From Trema orientale (lineage: Eukaryota > Streptophyta > Magnoliopsida > Rosales > Cannabaceae), in NCBI GenBank assembly GCA_002914845.1, contig JXTC01000033.1, positions 1,269,608 through 1,333,607 of the forward strand: 64,000 nucleotides of DNA. Reading direction: 5' to 3'. The notes under the pieces are model-generated. The model saw nothing but the letters and a program-made list of their open reading frames with translations. It made no database searches and was not told the DNA's origin. A program made the position numbers and the translations under genes. Shown here piece after piece: positions 24,971-38,140 of this stretch. Within the stretch, counting starts at the first letter, position 1; every line of letters starts with the position of its first letter.

Positions 24971-25636
24971 ATTTCATTAAAATAGCAACCAAAAAAAATC
25001 TAGAACTTTTAACTCGTTACCAAACTAACAGTATTTGATCTAATTTTCCCTCTTATGTATGTCAATACCAACACTTCCACGTTGAACATGACTGCTTATA
25101 ATTACTTGATATTTGAAATTAATAGCGACAACAATTTGAGGTTGACACATGCATTATTTAAACCTAAAACTTGGCTAATTTTGTTGCCCCAGAACCATCA
25201 GACTGTTCAAGTTTTACTTTCATTAACTTATCCAATTTATTACCAAATAGAGGAGAGACTACATTATCTGTAAGTTGATGTTGATCTATTGAATTGTAAA
25301 CATCACTCCTTGTAGTGGACAACATTATGATAACATTTCATATGTAAATTTTGTAATTTTTTGTATTAAGTAATACTTGCCACTTTAAATTTTACATTTA
25401 CAGATATAATAATAAAATTAACCACACACAAAACCTAAAAGGATGAGAAGAAAAGACTGATGTTCAGTGATAATGCAGAACCGAATATCTTATAAATAAA
25501 AAAGTGAAAAAAAGGCACTGAAATAGTATATAAAACGCTGGGGAAAAAAATGTAAAAAGGAAACTGAATTGGTAATGATGCTTCTATCTTGAGCTATTTG
25601 TAAGCACCTTTTATCTCATGGAATATAGACTCTAGT

Positions 25637-26213
25637 CAAAATATTTGTTCTCTCTTTTGCAAGGAAGAAACACTTTACAACTACATTATTATTTATTTAT
25701 TTTTTTTGAGATAAACAACTTATATTAATTTAAGGGATATTATCACTTTTATACACTGTATTTTAATATTTTGTTGTTACAAATTTATATCCTGAGACTA
25801 ATTTAGAACAGTTAATTTACTAAGTTGTCGTTTAAAAAATTGAAAATAAATCATATAAAACTAATTCGAAAACAAGTTTATTAAATCATATTAGTAAATT
25901 AACTGCTCTAAATTAGTATCAGGGTATAAATTTGTAACAGATTTCAAATCTAAGAGTCAATGTTGATAATAACTAAAACACAAGGTATAATTTGAACAAA
26001 GTGTTAAAATACATATATAAAAGTGATAATATCCCTTAATTTAATTTAAAGGAATATAATATCCCTTAATTTAATTTAAAGAAAAATATTTCAAACAAAT
26101 CTCTCTCTCCCAAAATATTTGTTCTTTCTTTTGCAAGGAAGAAACACTTTAAAACTACATTATTTTTTATTTTTTTGAGATAAACAACTTACATTAATTT
26201 AATTTAGAGGAAA
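25637..26213. repeat. Duplicated host segment split by a foldback element
   Basis: A segment of about 97 bp starting CAAAATATTTGTTCT and containing TTTTGCAAGGAAGAAACAC occurs at 25637-25733 and again at 26111-about 26213. The foldback element at 25734-26035 sits in the first copy. Next to its right end, a unit of about 30 bp containing ATATCCCTTAATTTAATTTA is also repeated (about 26028-26081). Confidence 0.8.
25734..26035. mobile_element. Long-inverted-repeat (foldback) element, copy 2, with exact 9-bp duplication
   Basis: It starts GGGATATTATCACTTTTATA and ends TATAAAAGTGATAATATCCC, so the terminal 20 bases are perfect inverted repeats. Inner arms match over most of the length (for example TTTGTTACAAATTTATATCC-like on both strands). 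TTAATTTAA flanks it at 25725-25733 and 26036-26044. Length 302 bp. A 9-bp duplication with GGG ends fits a Mutator-like MITE. Confidence 0.9.
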
Positions 26214-28240
26214 ATACTCTCTCGCTTTTTTTTCAATCAACTAATTTAAAGCTGAAATTGTACTTGAACTAATTGGAACACCATCCTCCTCCGCCCTACC
26301 CAAAAAAGCAATTCACCTCTCTCTCTCTCTGTGGGAGTATACGTAGCATTGGCTTTTGTTGATGATGCACTGAGTTAAAAGAATAATTGTATAAGCACAT
26401 CGAATATTTATAGGTCTAGATGCTAAGAAAATTCATACTTATAATATTTAAACATCAACTAGTTAAGTATATTTGTTCAAAATCGGATCATGACTAATCG
26501 AAGAAAGATTTATCTTTAACATTTAAAGCAATTTTTTAATAACCAAAAAAAGGGAAGAAAATGTGAGCATACTTCCTCATTTTTGTGGTAACAAAAATCA
26601 ATAAATCTCAAATAATCTGGCTGCTTTACACGTGCATACTTGTGAATCTTCCGTACACACGTGCCATATATGCTTTGCCTTGACTAGAACCAACAAAGTG
26701 ACAAACATAAGGGGGTGGGAGGGAATCACTGTTAATTAATTATGAAAGTTTGATTATCTGTTTATTTAAATTATGAAGTGTAAACCTGAAGTCTAATGAG
26801 GACCGTTGCTTTCAAAGAAACCATTTAGATGTACATAATATTATTTATTTCAATTGTATAATGTATGCACGGATGAGAATAACTTTTATTTAATTATTCC
26901 AGGTATTACTATTATTAAAATTTTTACATTCATTAAGAAAAGCTTAGTGGTGGAGTGGGATCCAAATCATGGTATAACCTATGATTAGTTATAACGCTAA
27001 ATGCCCCTCGATTATGCCAATATTTTTTCTTAAAGCCACAAGACAACATGAGAACTAAACTGTTCCAAACACTCCAAATTGGTATGGATTGACCCTTCCT
27101 GATCATACTATGGCATCAACAACTGATTCTTTATATGTATTTGTATAATTAAAAAAAAAAACACTTATTCTTTATATATTAATTCACATATTGATCATTT
27201 CTGTTAATATTATTGCGTAGTTACATGTTAATTTTAGATAAACAATTTTTTTGGGGCAAATATTCTCTCTAGTTTTTCTGTCTTATTCTACTTCCACATA
27301 TTGGATTTTGACACTTCATCTAATTGGAGTAGTTACAGTTACATGTTCTAATGGAAAATATACGTTAGTTAAAATATAGTAGGGTGGATAGATGATATGA
27401 TAAAGGAATTAGATAGGTGATTGGCATATGGAAGAGGTAGGGACTAGAGAGGGGGCAAGACAGAATTTGTTTAGCTATTATTCTTCACTTATTAAATTAA
27501 AATCTTGATTGACAATATTTTTGCAAATTTGATCAATCAACTATGAATGTGCATCCTTAGGTGAATATGTCCTTGTTTTACCTTCTATTTAGAGAACAAA
27601 ATTATGATAAAAAATAAATTAAAAAAACTAAGTTATTAAGCTACAAAAAGGGATTAGATTCTTTGTTTGCATCTTTTCAACACAATAATAAGCAAGTAAG
27701 AATTCATTTGTACGCAAATCAAAGGAGAAAGGAAAACCATGATATTTAATACCATTAATTTTTGAAAAATTTTAAAAATAAAGGTATTGAGATAAGAATG
27801 TGATTGGTTGAATGATAAATGACATGAGGAAATAACCTAATATTTTCTAACAAATCATTCATGAAATTTGTGGGGAACCCTTTGACATTTATTTATTAGT
27901 GTCTATGCAACATGCCCCATTATTATGACCTTTTTTCACTCTCACAACTATGATGCAAGAAAGCTAAAGCTTTTTTTTTTTTTTTTTTTTTTTTTGGGTG
28001 GCTGAAGCCAAAGTGTGGATTTAAAAAGAACTTTGGGTTGTGAATACTGGAATGTATTTGGTACTTTTCTGAGAGAAGGGGGAAAAATGTAATTAACATG
28101 GGACATGGAATGGTGGAGAACAGACCAATCATATAAAAATGTGACGTGTGTAGTTATACATTTTAAACATAATTACACACTAAGGCAAGGCAAGGCAAGG
28201 CAAGGCAAGTATATATGTCATATAAATTATAAAAGTAATC
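26214..28240. other. Gene-free AT-rich intergenic DNA
   Basis: No gene could be supported. Present are a CT tract (about 26317-26330), a T run of about 28 bases (27970-27997) and six copies of the pentamer AAGGC (28182-28208). Confidence 0.6.
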
Positions 28241-28811
28241 GGGTTATTATAAAAAAAAACACCTTGGGTTTTTTTTTTCCATTTTAGCGAAAAAAAAAAA
28301 CTTAAGTTTTTCTTTATATCAAATAAAACGTTGAATTTTTTGTAATTTTAGCAATAAAAATTTTAAATTTCTGATTATATCAAATAAAACTTTGAGATTT
28401 GGAAATCCAATTAAATTGAACCTAAACACAGATATTTAATCAAAGGATATATAACGTGATTAAGAAACGACTTTATTTTTTTAAGTATTCTGTACTCATC
28501 AACTATTTTCTAAAAGTTATTGTAACTGAAAAAGTCAACATATTCAATATAGAATGACATAGTGAAACCCCGATTGAGGTACTTGTCAATATAAATAGCT
28601 TCGCATAGTCACGTATGACATTGTATACTAAAGAAAAATGGGTTATTTGACTTATTTCGCAGACTAATTTGATTCAACTTTATAATCCTAAGATTTTATT
28701 TGATATAACTAAAAATTCAAGGGTTTTTTTTGCTAAAATTAAACAAAGAGAAGGTTTTTTTTTTGCTAAAATTAAAAAAACTTAGAGTTTTTTTTTTTTA
28801 AATAATAACCC
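28241..28811. mobile_element. Inverted-repeat (foldback) element
   Basis: The left arm starts GGGTTATTATAAAAAAAAAC and carries ATTTTAGC and ATATCAAATAAAAC. The right arm is the inverse, with GTTATTTGATATAAC-type words and an end at AATAATAACCC. Arms are about 170 bp around a 230-bp centre. The outer flanks show no clear target duplication. Confidence 0.6.
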
Positions 28812-31800
28812 TAAATTAATCCTAATATTTTTTCTACAAAACCAAGCCTAATTATTTGGGCCCACGGTTAGAATATTAATTCTAGGTGAATGGCTGTAAT
28901 TAATTTATGCCTAAAAAGTGACTTTTGCCACCTTGTAAGGGTTATATTGTTATATTCAATCAATCATAAAAATAATGTATAAAGTTGAATTTACCTTATC
29001 GTATAATCTTATCCATCTGATCTGTAGATTCCATTTGGATTGAAGATTAGATCCTCAAAATTGTCAAAATTTTACATGAACGGATCATTTGGTGACAATT
29101 GCTAAGAAGTTAATTTTGTTTCTTTTGTTTTAATTTAATTTTATTTTCTTCCTGACCTGACCTATAACTGTTTCTTCTAATTATATTCCTCACTATTAAT
29201 TTTTGAGTAAAGATCTGGTATCTTGGCAGAATCTTCGCAATTGTTCCCATTTCTTTGGGTTGTTAAAAAAATAAAATAAAATAAAATATATTTCAAAAAT
29301 AAATAAATAAATAAAATAAAATAAGTCTATCTTTTTTCCCCATGTGAGACGTGTTAAAGCTAAATTCAAATATTATAAGAAAGAGAGTTTGTGTGTGCCC
29401 TCCTTTGTTACGTAAAATAGTAGAAAAATACGAGATCGCAAGGATCATTGACATTTTCTCTCTTTTTTTTTTTAAATAAAATTTTAACAGTGGTAAGAGG
29501 ACTGACTATGACTGTGTATTGGGTACCCCATGTGGAGACCAATTCCGTTTGTGTTTGGTTGGCTGCCCCAGGCGCCCAACGCCCGCAGGGCTTGGCCAAA
29601 TTAGTCATTTTGTATCAACTATCTACCACCTTAATAGAGTTTAGAATTACTGTGATTTGGTCTGAGCTACCCTACAAGAACCTTAAATGGTGCTAAGGTC
29701 ATTAATTTTTATATGTAAAAGGGGGAAAAAAAAATCTCGTTGGGTAGAGATTATAAAGTAAAACACTTTTGAGGGTTTGATGTCAATAGTTCACTTTAGA
29801 GCACGTGAAGACGACCACGGGTAATTGGGTATGGACTACTTAGGCTAACAAACTTATTAACAAGTCTTTAAATCAGAGTTTAGTGGTTGGGGAGTCTATA
29901 AGGGGGTAGATTTGGGTTGAATAGGCAGGTCCTATGCTAACTTTAATTCTTTTGTATCCCTTTCTACTTACATTGATTAATTACTACATTGGCTAAGGGG
30001 AGTAATTGACACTTATCGAGTTGATTAAGTCTTTTGTTAGCTTAATCTATGAATTAAGTGTATGCGATTCAACTTAATTTGTAAGTGTAATCTATCTACT
30101 TTACTTCTTTGAATACTACTATACTCTGCTACAAAGGGTAGTGCTAATGGCTCTCTCTCTTATTCTATTTTATATTATTATTGACATGTGCACTTGACTA
30201 TAATAGTTTACATTTTAATAATATAACAACTAATGTTGTCGTCCACCTGTTCAATAATTATATAAAAGAATATAAAAGAGAGTGTTGCTCCTTCTATTAC
30301 ACATTCAATTAAGTTCTTTATCCCTGTTATTCAAGATTGGCTGCGAAATCTTTTGAGGCCAAGTGCAACGTTTAACCACAAACGAGGGTTCTCCCTAATC
30401 TCCATGGCATTCTCATAAATATTAAAATTGTATTAAGGGGCTGCTGAGTGCCTGATTTTTTATTTTTTATTTTTTTAAAAGGGCTGAGTGGGGATTTTGG
30501 TCCACTTTGGCCGTACAAATAATGACTTCCTTTTGACTTGGTTTTTACACTTTTCTTAAGCCGTTACATCCACTTCTTAGGCTTAGAATCTCTAAGATCC
30601 ACTCGAGCTCTCCAACGTTTGGTCTCTCAAAACTTTTATGCAATGCTTCTCCTTCTTTTCCACCTTTCCAGTCCTTTTAGCAACGAAGGCCCTATTTTGA
30701 TGTTACCTTTACACAAGTATGAAAGCGAAATGATTTAGACCCATATGCCAAATTTGCCCATAGTAAAATGTACGTGGAATTTTATTTTTCCAAAGCTTTT
30801 TCTAATTTATGCTTACCACTTATAAATTTCATTTTTAAGGGCCTTGAATGACATTATTTGAGGAACAAGTTTGATACCTACCATTTTTATTTTCTACGAC
30901 AATACCATCCCAGAAAAAAAAGTGTGATACCAACCGTCTTAACATTCTAGTTTACTCAAAACAACACAAGGTATGGCATGTGGATAGCTAGGGATAAATC
31001 AAATTAGGTCGAGTTCCCCACTAAGAAAATTTTGACAACATATGTAAGCTTCTAATTGGTCATATTTAAGAACCTTTAGAATAAGAATTTTGTGCCGCAA
31101 GTAGGTTATCAAAAATAGATGGGGGGACCAAGGACCCTAAGGCCCTTCCTAAACTATATGGTGGGGTCCAAAGGGACAAAAGAATCATGAGTTTTATAGT
31201 ACCAATGCTTTGGATTGGAGAAGGCTTGTTGGTATGGGAACATCGTACACTTAAGAAATATGCATTAATGCTAACTATATTAAGTAGTAACCAAGAAATT
31301 TTAAACAATTATTTCAGTGGAAGGCAGTTAGGCAGTCCATCAGAACTCTAAACTTTTTCTTTAAACCAAATCTGCTTATACTGTTTACTCATTAAATTCA
31401 TAGACAATGAGTATTGGGATAGTAAGTGCATATGGATCAATCTCATTAGATGATCTAAGACCATATTATATGCAGATTTTCTTTAGTTTTAGCTTCATAA
31501 ACATATCAATAGTGAAAGATAACAAGTTACTAATTATAAATGAATTCTTTGATAGAATAATCAGCTCAACATTTTAACTTGTTTTGTTCTTGGTCCAATG
31601 AGGTTAAGGTTGATTTGTATAACACCACATCATTCCATATGCTATATAATGGAGATGTGGGGTATTTTGCCCTTCTTTTTTTTTCATTTCTTAAGGGAAT
31701 TTTTTTTTAAAAAAAAAATTGATTAACTGGCTTGGGCCTGTTTTTGGAGTCATTCAAAAAGCTAGTATTCATGATGAAGTCTCTCTTGAATTTATTACTT

Positions 31801-32029
31801 AAAAAGTTATGATGGGTGGTAAGCAATGAGCTTAATTAGTATTAAACATTCAAACCTTACGCAGGGATGTCATCCGCATGATGTTTTGGGTGAGAGAAAT
31901 CCTAATTTAATCATAATCTGAAAGTTCAGTGCCTTGTGGAACAACCGTCATTCATAAAAAACGGAAAAACTCTTATTTGTTGAGAAATATTTTGTTTTTA
32001 TGAATTTTCAATATAGTTTCATAAAGAAA
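28812..32029. other. Gene-free intergenic DNA
   Basis: No supportable gene. A short GC-rich patch at about 29510-29600 and another less AT-rich patch at 30530-30740 were read on both strands and gave only short frames without recognisable domains. AAAT/AAAAT microsatellites occur at about 29270-29320. Confidence 0.5.
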
Positions 32030-32384
32030 TAATATTAATTTTATAACTTGTATTTTGACATTTTGTTTAAATTGTACATTATATTTTGGTTATTATCAAC
32101 ATTGAATTCTAGATTTGAAATATATTACAAATTTATATCCTGACACTAATTTAGAAAAGTTAATTTATTAAGGTGCTGTTTAAAAAATTAAAAATAAGTC
32201 ATATAAAAACTGATATAAGAATAAGTTTATTAAATCATCTTGACAAATTAACCACTCTAAATTAGTGTTATAGTATAAATTTGTAATAAATATTAATTTT
32301 AAGAGTCAATGTTAATAATAATAAAAATACAAAATACAATTTGAACAAAGTGTCAAAATAAAAAGTATAAAAGTGATATTATTC
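32030..32384. mobile_element. Long-inverted-repeat (foldback) element, copy 3
   Basis: It carries the same arm words as copies 1 and 2 (TGTATTTTGACATTTTGTTT, CAAATTTATATCCTGACACT) and their inverse on the right (AGTATAAATTTGTAATAAAT, AGTGTCAAAATA). Both ends have diverged from the GGGATATTAT consensus, so it is older than copy 2. Confidence 0.72.
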
Positions 32385-33431
32385 ATATAAAAAATAAAAA
32401 TTTGTTAGCAGTAAGCACCTACTTCATTTAATTATTTTTTAACTACTTTTTGTCGCTCTAACTTTGCCACTTGTCATTCAGGAGTTTAATATCATTGACA
32501 TTTTGTCTTGTATATCCACAGCATCTGATTTTTTTTTTTTTTTGAAATTTACAGCATCCGATTTTATTGCTCCTAATCCCAAACAAAAGAGTTAAAAAGC
32601 TTAAACCACAATTCAATACCAGTTTTCTGGCCCATGGCCACATACAAGTGTTTTGGACCCAAAATTAAAACTCCTAGTTTTTGTTTTGACAAAAGCAAGT
32701 TCTGGGAAAATTTTCTTGAAGACAGTTTCTAGGTACGGTGCTATTAAATTAAGCAGCTTATTTTAAAGTTTAGAAAATTAACATTTATTAACTCAGCTAG
32801 TCAAGTTTTAAAACTCAAGCAGACACATTAGATGTGTTTTGAACTGGACAAGACATATATTAAAATTCAACTAGATTGATTATGAAACGCAATCAAAAAT
32901 GCAAAATTGGGATTTCCGGAATAAAAACTACTAAAATTCACACAAGTAAAAGATAACTGTCAAAACAGAAAGACGAATTGTAGCTATATTCTTTTTCTCG
33001 ATCATTTCTGCACTCTTATATCTTATTGTTTAATATGTGAACTCTATGAATGATTTGTTTTATTATATTATAAGAATATGAGATATTTAAGTGAAGTCTA
33101 CATTTCAAATAATGAGACATGATAATAGAAAAAAAAAAAAAAGGTATTATCATAATGTCAAAAGTGTTGACTCCGCAAATAGAAAAGCCAAGCACCAAAA
33201 TTGACCTCAGCCTAAATTCCACTAGGTTTCACAAAACAGTGTTCTTTGCAAGATGTCTATTTCCCATTACTTATCCATTTCTACCGGAGATATTGAAACT
33301 AATTCGGAGACTCACAAGTAGTAGTTCTACAAAACACTAGTTTTCGTATATCAAGTAATTTATACATTAAAAGTAAAAATTTATGTACCAAAAATATCTC
33401 TGTTAAATTACAAAAAATAAAACTGAACCAG

Positions 33432-33600
33432 GTGACTCCTTAGCCTTTGGAGAGCAAATTTGGAATTTCACTTTAAAGATCACCATAGAACTTAAATGAT
33501 AAAAAACACATTACCGAACGTGAGCTTTAGCCCATTGGAGGGCAAATTTGTAACTTTACTTTAAATATCGTTATAAAACTTAGATGACTAAAAGAAAAAA
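33432..33600. repeat. Two-unit imperfect tandem repeat, about 85 bp
   Basis: TTTGGAGAGCAAATTTGGAA...CTTAAATGATAAA (first unit) and ATTGGAGGGCAAATTTGTAA...CTTAGATGACTAA (second unit) are diverged copies in the same orientation. Confidence 0.7.
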
Positions 33601-34230
33601 CATGGGTGGTGTTGGTACAAAATTTCATTTTAACACTGTTGGCAAGTGTAAGAGCGAAGATTTACCAACAGTCATTACTGAAAGTTGAATCCAAACTCTC
33701 TCTTCGAGCTAGATTTGAGCCTGAGAGTGGAATATGGACTCTCTTTTGACCTCAGGGTCCTGAGATTTACAATATGAAGGGGTACTAGGCACCGGTTTGG
33801 TACCCACTAAATAAGCTCCGAAGCCTAAGTTAATAAGTGGAATCAATGGAGATTCAAAAGAGAGAGAGAGCGTCAAATGGAGAGCAAATGGGGAGGGAGG
33901 GAGAGAGAGAGAGAGAGAGAGAATTTGGACCTCTAGATTCAATTTGCCTCAAAGTGGTAATTGAGGGCCTTAAATAGGTAATTCAGAGTATTTTGGGTCA
34001 CTGTATCGTCTTAAGAATGAGGGAAACTATTCTAGCCCTTGATCTTCGCAGATAAGGGCGCATTAAATGCTATCTAATCACGTGTACTATAGTGGCATCA
34101 TGACAGGCCTGTAATGCGGCGCTAGCTGGCTTAGTCTCGAGGACTAGAGACGACTGTCAGAAGATTTGTACAGTCAAATTCTGTAATTTGCAGGATATTG
34201 TCAATCTCAGATCTTGTGCGAATAGAAAGG
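33601..34230. other. Unidentified moderately GC-rich repeat, left part
   Basis: This and 35627-35970 are far less AT-rich than the surroundings, contain an (AG)n run (about 33900-33922), and are separated by the solo LTR at 34231. Together they may be one older element, possibly LTR-related, but no coding region or certain ends were found. Confidence 0.3.
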
Positions 34231-35621
34231 TGTTGGAGTTAAAAACGATTTTCGCAGCGGAAGATTGGCCCAGGACCATTCAAAAATTTTTTCAAAACAA
34301 TTGACTATATGAGTGTATAGTATTAATTTATAGCAAATAGGAACACACAAAGAGAATAGATCTAATACCTCTTGTAGCCTATCAGCGGATCCTAGCTTTA
34401 TTGTCTTCTAAACCACGATATTCCAATCCAAGCCTCAAGCACAACTGGATGAACGTGTGGGCGTTGCGTACAATTTCTTAAACTGACACACTTTAGGCAC
34501 TTGCAATTTTCTCAACACATGAGATTGCAAGAGTTTGTTCTACAGAGAATAGGAAGACACTCTTCTTTTTTTCTCTCTAGTTTATGGAGGCTCTGTAGAA
34601 AATAATACGTAGTGTTGTCTATTTTCTGCTAAGGTTTCACCTTATATATATATATTTATTAAACTATTTAATAAATAAATTAATATATATATTAATAAAA
34701 TTAACATACATATATATAAAACGTTTTTAATGAAAACGTGAAAAGTTTTTCTTTTATAAAACTTTTAAAGAAAACGTAAATAAGGAAACGTTAGTTNNNN
34801 NNNNNNNNNNNNNNNNNNNNNNNNNNNNNNNNNNNNNNNNNNNNNNNNNNNNNNNNNNNNNNNNNNNNNNNNNNNNNNNNNNNNNNNNNNNNNNNNNNNN
34901 NNNNNNNNNNNNNNNNNNNNNNNNNNNNNNNNNNNNNNNNNNNNNNNNNNNNNNNNNNNNNNNNNNNNNNNNNNNNNNNNNNNNNNNNNNNNNNNNNNNN
35001 NNNNNNNNNNNNNNNNNNNNNNNNNNNNNNNNNNNNNNNNNNNNNNNNNNNNNNNNNNNNNNNNNNNNNNNNNNNNNNNNNNNNNNNNNNNNNNNNNNNN
35101 NNNNNNNNNNNNNNNNNNNNNNNNNNNNNNNNNNNNNNNNNNNNNNNNNNNNNNNNNNNNNNNNNNNNNNNNNNNNNNNNNNNNNNNNNNNNNNNNNNNN
35201 NNNNNNNNNNNNNNNNNNNNNNNNNNNNNNNNNNNNNNNNNNNNNNNNNNNNNNNNNNNNNNNNNNNNNNNNNNNNNNNNNNNNNNNNNNNNNNNNNNNN
35301 NNNNNNNNNNNNNNNNNNNNNNNNNNNNNNNNNNNNNNNNNNNNNNNNNNNNNNNNNNNNNNNNNNNNNNNNNNNNNNNNNNNNNNNNNNNNNNNNNNNN
35401 NNNNNNNNNNNNNNNNNNNNNNNNNNNNNNNNNNNNNNNNNNNNNNNNNNNNNNNNNNNNNNNNNNNNNNNNNNNNNNNNNNNNNNNNNNNNNNNNNNNN
35501 NNNNNNNNNNNNNNNNNNNNNNNNNNNNNCCAATTATGCACAAATTCAAATAGAAAAATGTCATTTTATTAATTCAGCAAATATCCAAAATATACATGCT
35601 TTTAGGGCATAAACCCTAACA
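34231..35621 (-). mobile_element. Probable solo LTR with 5-bp target duplication, containing an assembly gap
   Basis: On the minus strand the block begins TGTTAGGGTTTATGCCC (35621) and ends TTTTTAACTCCAACA (34231), giving the TGTT...AACA ends of an LTR. AAAGG flanks it at 34226-34230 and 35622-35626. The start resembles plant Copia LTRs by recall. No coding sequence is visible, which fits a solo LTR, but the 733 unknown bases inside could hide anything, including internal sequence. Confidence 0.7.
34797..35529. other. Assembly gap (733 N)
   Basis: Run of unknown bases inside the LTR. Any open frame running through it is an artefact. Confidence 1.
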
Positions 35622-35626
35622 AAAGG

Positions 35627-36774
35627 AGTATCCAACCTCGGGTTGGGCTTCTATCCAAGTGCTACAAGAGACGTCCAAGGTTAGATCCAGTCTTTCTCCT
35701 GGACTTGAGGTTGCACCAGGAGGTTTGGCTAGCATGGAGAAATTTATGGAGAACTTGTATGCCCGAAGTATAGACCTCGGGGTATAGTTGGATTTCCCCT
35801 AGGGATGCAGCCACACCTTGGGATCAGAGTCTAGAGTGTCCTTCACGGGGTTTAATGTTGATATCCACCTCGAGCTTTCTTCCGTAGAGGAGTAAGAATC
35901 GTGTCTTGTCCTCGGATTGCCCTCGGTTTCAAAACTTGGGTTGGTGGAAATACACCCCCAATAGGTAGCTTATTACTATCTTTCTATCTACTTTTTTCAT
36001 ACTTTTTCTAAAACTACCATCTTAAATAAATTTAAATTTAAAATTAATTATTATACTCCTAATAATTCCCAAACTATCCTTTAATTTCTCTTCCCACAAG
36101 TGCTAACTCATTCCTACTCCCTCTCTATCTTGCCTTTTGTCATGCAAATACATACCTTTCTAGTTTCTTAAAATCCTTTTTTCTTTTTCTTTTTTAACTG
36201 TCTTCAATTAAGTCAATGAGTTCTTTTATTCTATAATAAATTCTTGAAATGAGTGGTAATAGAGCCATCATGTTTCTTTTTTAATCATCTAAGTGTTTAA
36301 GGGGGTTTCCGTTTCTTATACGGGTGTATCTAAATGCATAATAGAAACAAGTGGAGCAATTATAAACTACCGTTCATTCCTTTTAAATTCTTAGGAAACG
36401 TGGTTTCTTATTTTTATCAATAATTAGACATTTCAAGAATAGATCACCCTTTACCCAGTTGATATTTGGACATCTTGATAGTTTGAATCGTACCGTATTT
36501 AAGAAATGGGTATTATAAAGTTTTTTTTTTTCCTTTCAAATATAAATGTTTAAAGAGGTATGTAAAGATATTTTATAAACAAATAATGTACCAAAAAGAA
36601 AATTTATTTGAGGTTGTTTTGGTCATAAAAGATATTATTGAAATGAGGTGTGGGGAGAGTAGACAAAAGAGGTAGCAATAGATCTCCCCAAAACACTGCC
36701 AAAGGTTAAAAAAAAAAAGAACAAACAAAAAAGGAAAGTGCCCAAAATTTCCTCATCAGAATCTTGGATATAAG
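35627..36774. other. Unidentified repeat (right part), then AT-rich DNA
   Basis: 35627-35970 is the GC-richer continuation of the sequence left of the solo LTR, with phrases such as GACCTCGGGGTATAG and no coding region. 35970-36774 is AT-rich with nothing recognised. Confidence 0.35.
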
Positions 36775-37200
36775 ATGCAAATTCTTTCGATGAAATTTGA
36801 TTTTATATGGTACAATTTAAAAAAAAAAAATCAAGATTTTAAAATATTTTGAGAAGTTTTGGATTTATTTAGAAAATATTATATTTGAAAATATTTAGAA
36901 GAGTATGTTTTTACCGATTGATGAAGTATTTAAGGTAACTTGTTAAGTTACTTCAAGTAACCAGTCTAGCTACCTCAAGTAACTTGAATGATTATTTCGA
37001 GTAAAAATACCGATTTTGTTAAAAGTTGATATTTTGTAAGTATTCTTGAAAAGTAATATTTTTTATATGTAATATTTTATAAAATGATATTGTTCTAAAT
37101 AAATTGGGATTTTTAATAGAAGAGCAGTAGTGTTTTTTTTTAATATATAATATTTTATAAAGTGATATTCAGGATTTTTAATAGAAGAGCATTCAGCTCA
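36775..37200. repeat. Palindromic repeat family R, copy 1
   Basis: It opens GATGAAATTTGATTTTATAT, has a core of GGTAACTT/AAGTTACTTCAAGTAACC words, and closes with a decayed inverse of its start. About 400 bp. Other copies lie at 43125, 45140 (inverted), 45650 (partial), 46098 and 48085. Confidence 0.65.
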
Positions 37201-37221
37201 TCTAAGATTTTTCAATTTTTT

Positions 37222-37635
37222 GTAAAAATTACACCTAATACCCGTTTTTTAAAACTTATTTAAAAAATACCCGTTTTTAAAACTTCTTTCAAAAATATCC
37301 GTTTTTATGGTCCACATTTCATATGAAAAATATGAGTGGTCCATATTTACAATATATATTTTATCCATTAGGTACACATTTCATGTGTAAAATATGAACG
37401 GTACACATTTTAAAATATTTGCTAATTTTGAGTGTAAGTTTTATACATGAAATGTGGACCGCGGTATACATTTAATGCATGAAATATATACCGTGATCTA
37501 CATTTCATATGTAAAACAGTAGTGGTCCACATTTCTCCAGAAAAAGGTATAAAAACGGGTATTTATGAAATATAAAAAACGGATATTTATGAAAATATGA
37601 TTTTAAAAACGGGTATTTATGAACTTTTTCCCAAT
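37222..37635. repeat. Palindromic repeat family P, copy 1
   Basis: The left end AAAATTACACCTAATACCCG and the right end AACGGGTATTTATGAACTTT are imperfect inverted repeats. The interior repeats CACATTTCATATG/CATGAAATGTGG in both orientations. It matches 44470-44865 over its whole length at roughly 90% by eye. Confidence 0.8.
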
Positions 37636-38140
37636 TTTTTTGACTTTGAGCCCAATTCTTTTCTCCTCCAAGATACTTCTGTGCAACGTTCTCTTGTAAC
37701 GAGCGAAAACAACATTTGTAAAATGTTCGTGCTTTTAGTTCATGGTGTATAATGCCGTATACAACTGGATGAAGTTTAACATGCTAATTATTAATTAACA
37801 AAATACTCTTCACTCACAAATTTTCTGATTTTATAGTTCTGTGGGAGGGGGAGAAAGGGTGCAAAATCAACTCAAACTTGCAACCTTTTCACACTTTTTT
37901 TTTTTTTTTTTTTGAGAAAAAAACTTTTTCACATAATTGGGACTCGTTCGGTAACATTTTCTTGTCTTTTTAAAATGAGCTTAAAGAATGAAAGTTTTCC
38001 TAAGATGAAGTTTTCTTAAGATGTGTTCGAGAAGTTTAGTATCATTCATTAAAAGTATTTTCTTTCTTTTTTTTTTTTTCGTTCTCTTGTTCTTCAATTA
38101 AATATATAGATATAAGATTAAACATATATATATATATATA

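Noticed and set aside
28182-28208. AAGGC pentamer run considered as a telomere- or CRISPR-like repeat
   Set aside because: Simple microsatellite without spacers; not the plant telomere heptamer.
34754-35564. Long open frames of about 258 codons
   Set aside because: They run almost entirely through the run of N and have no real sequence.
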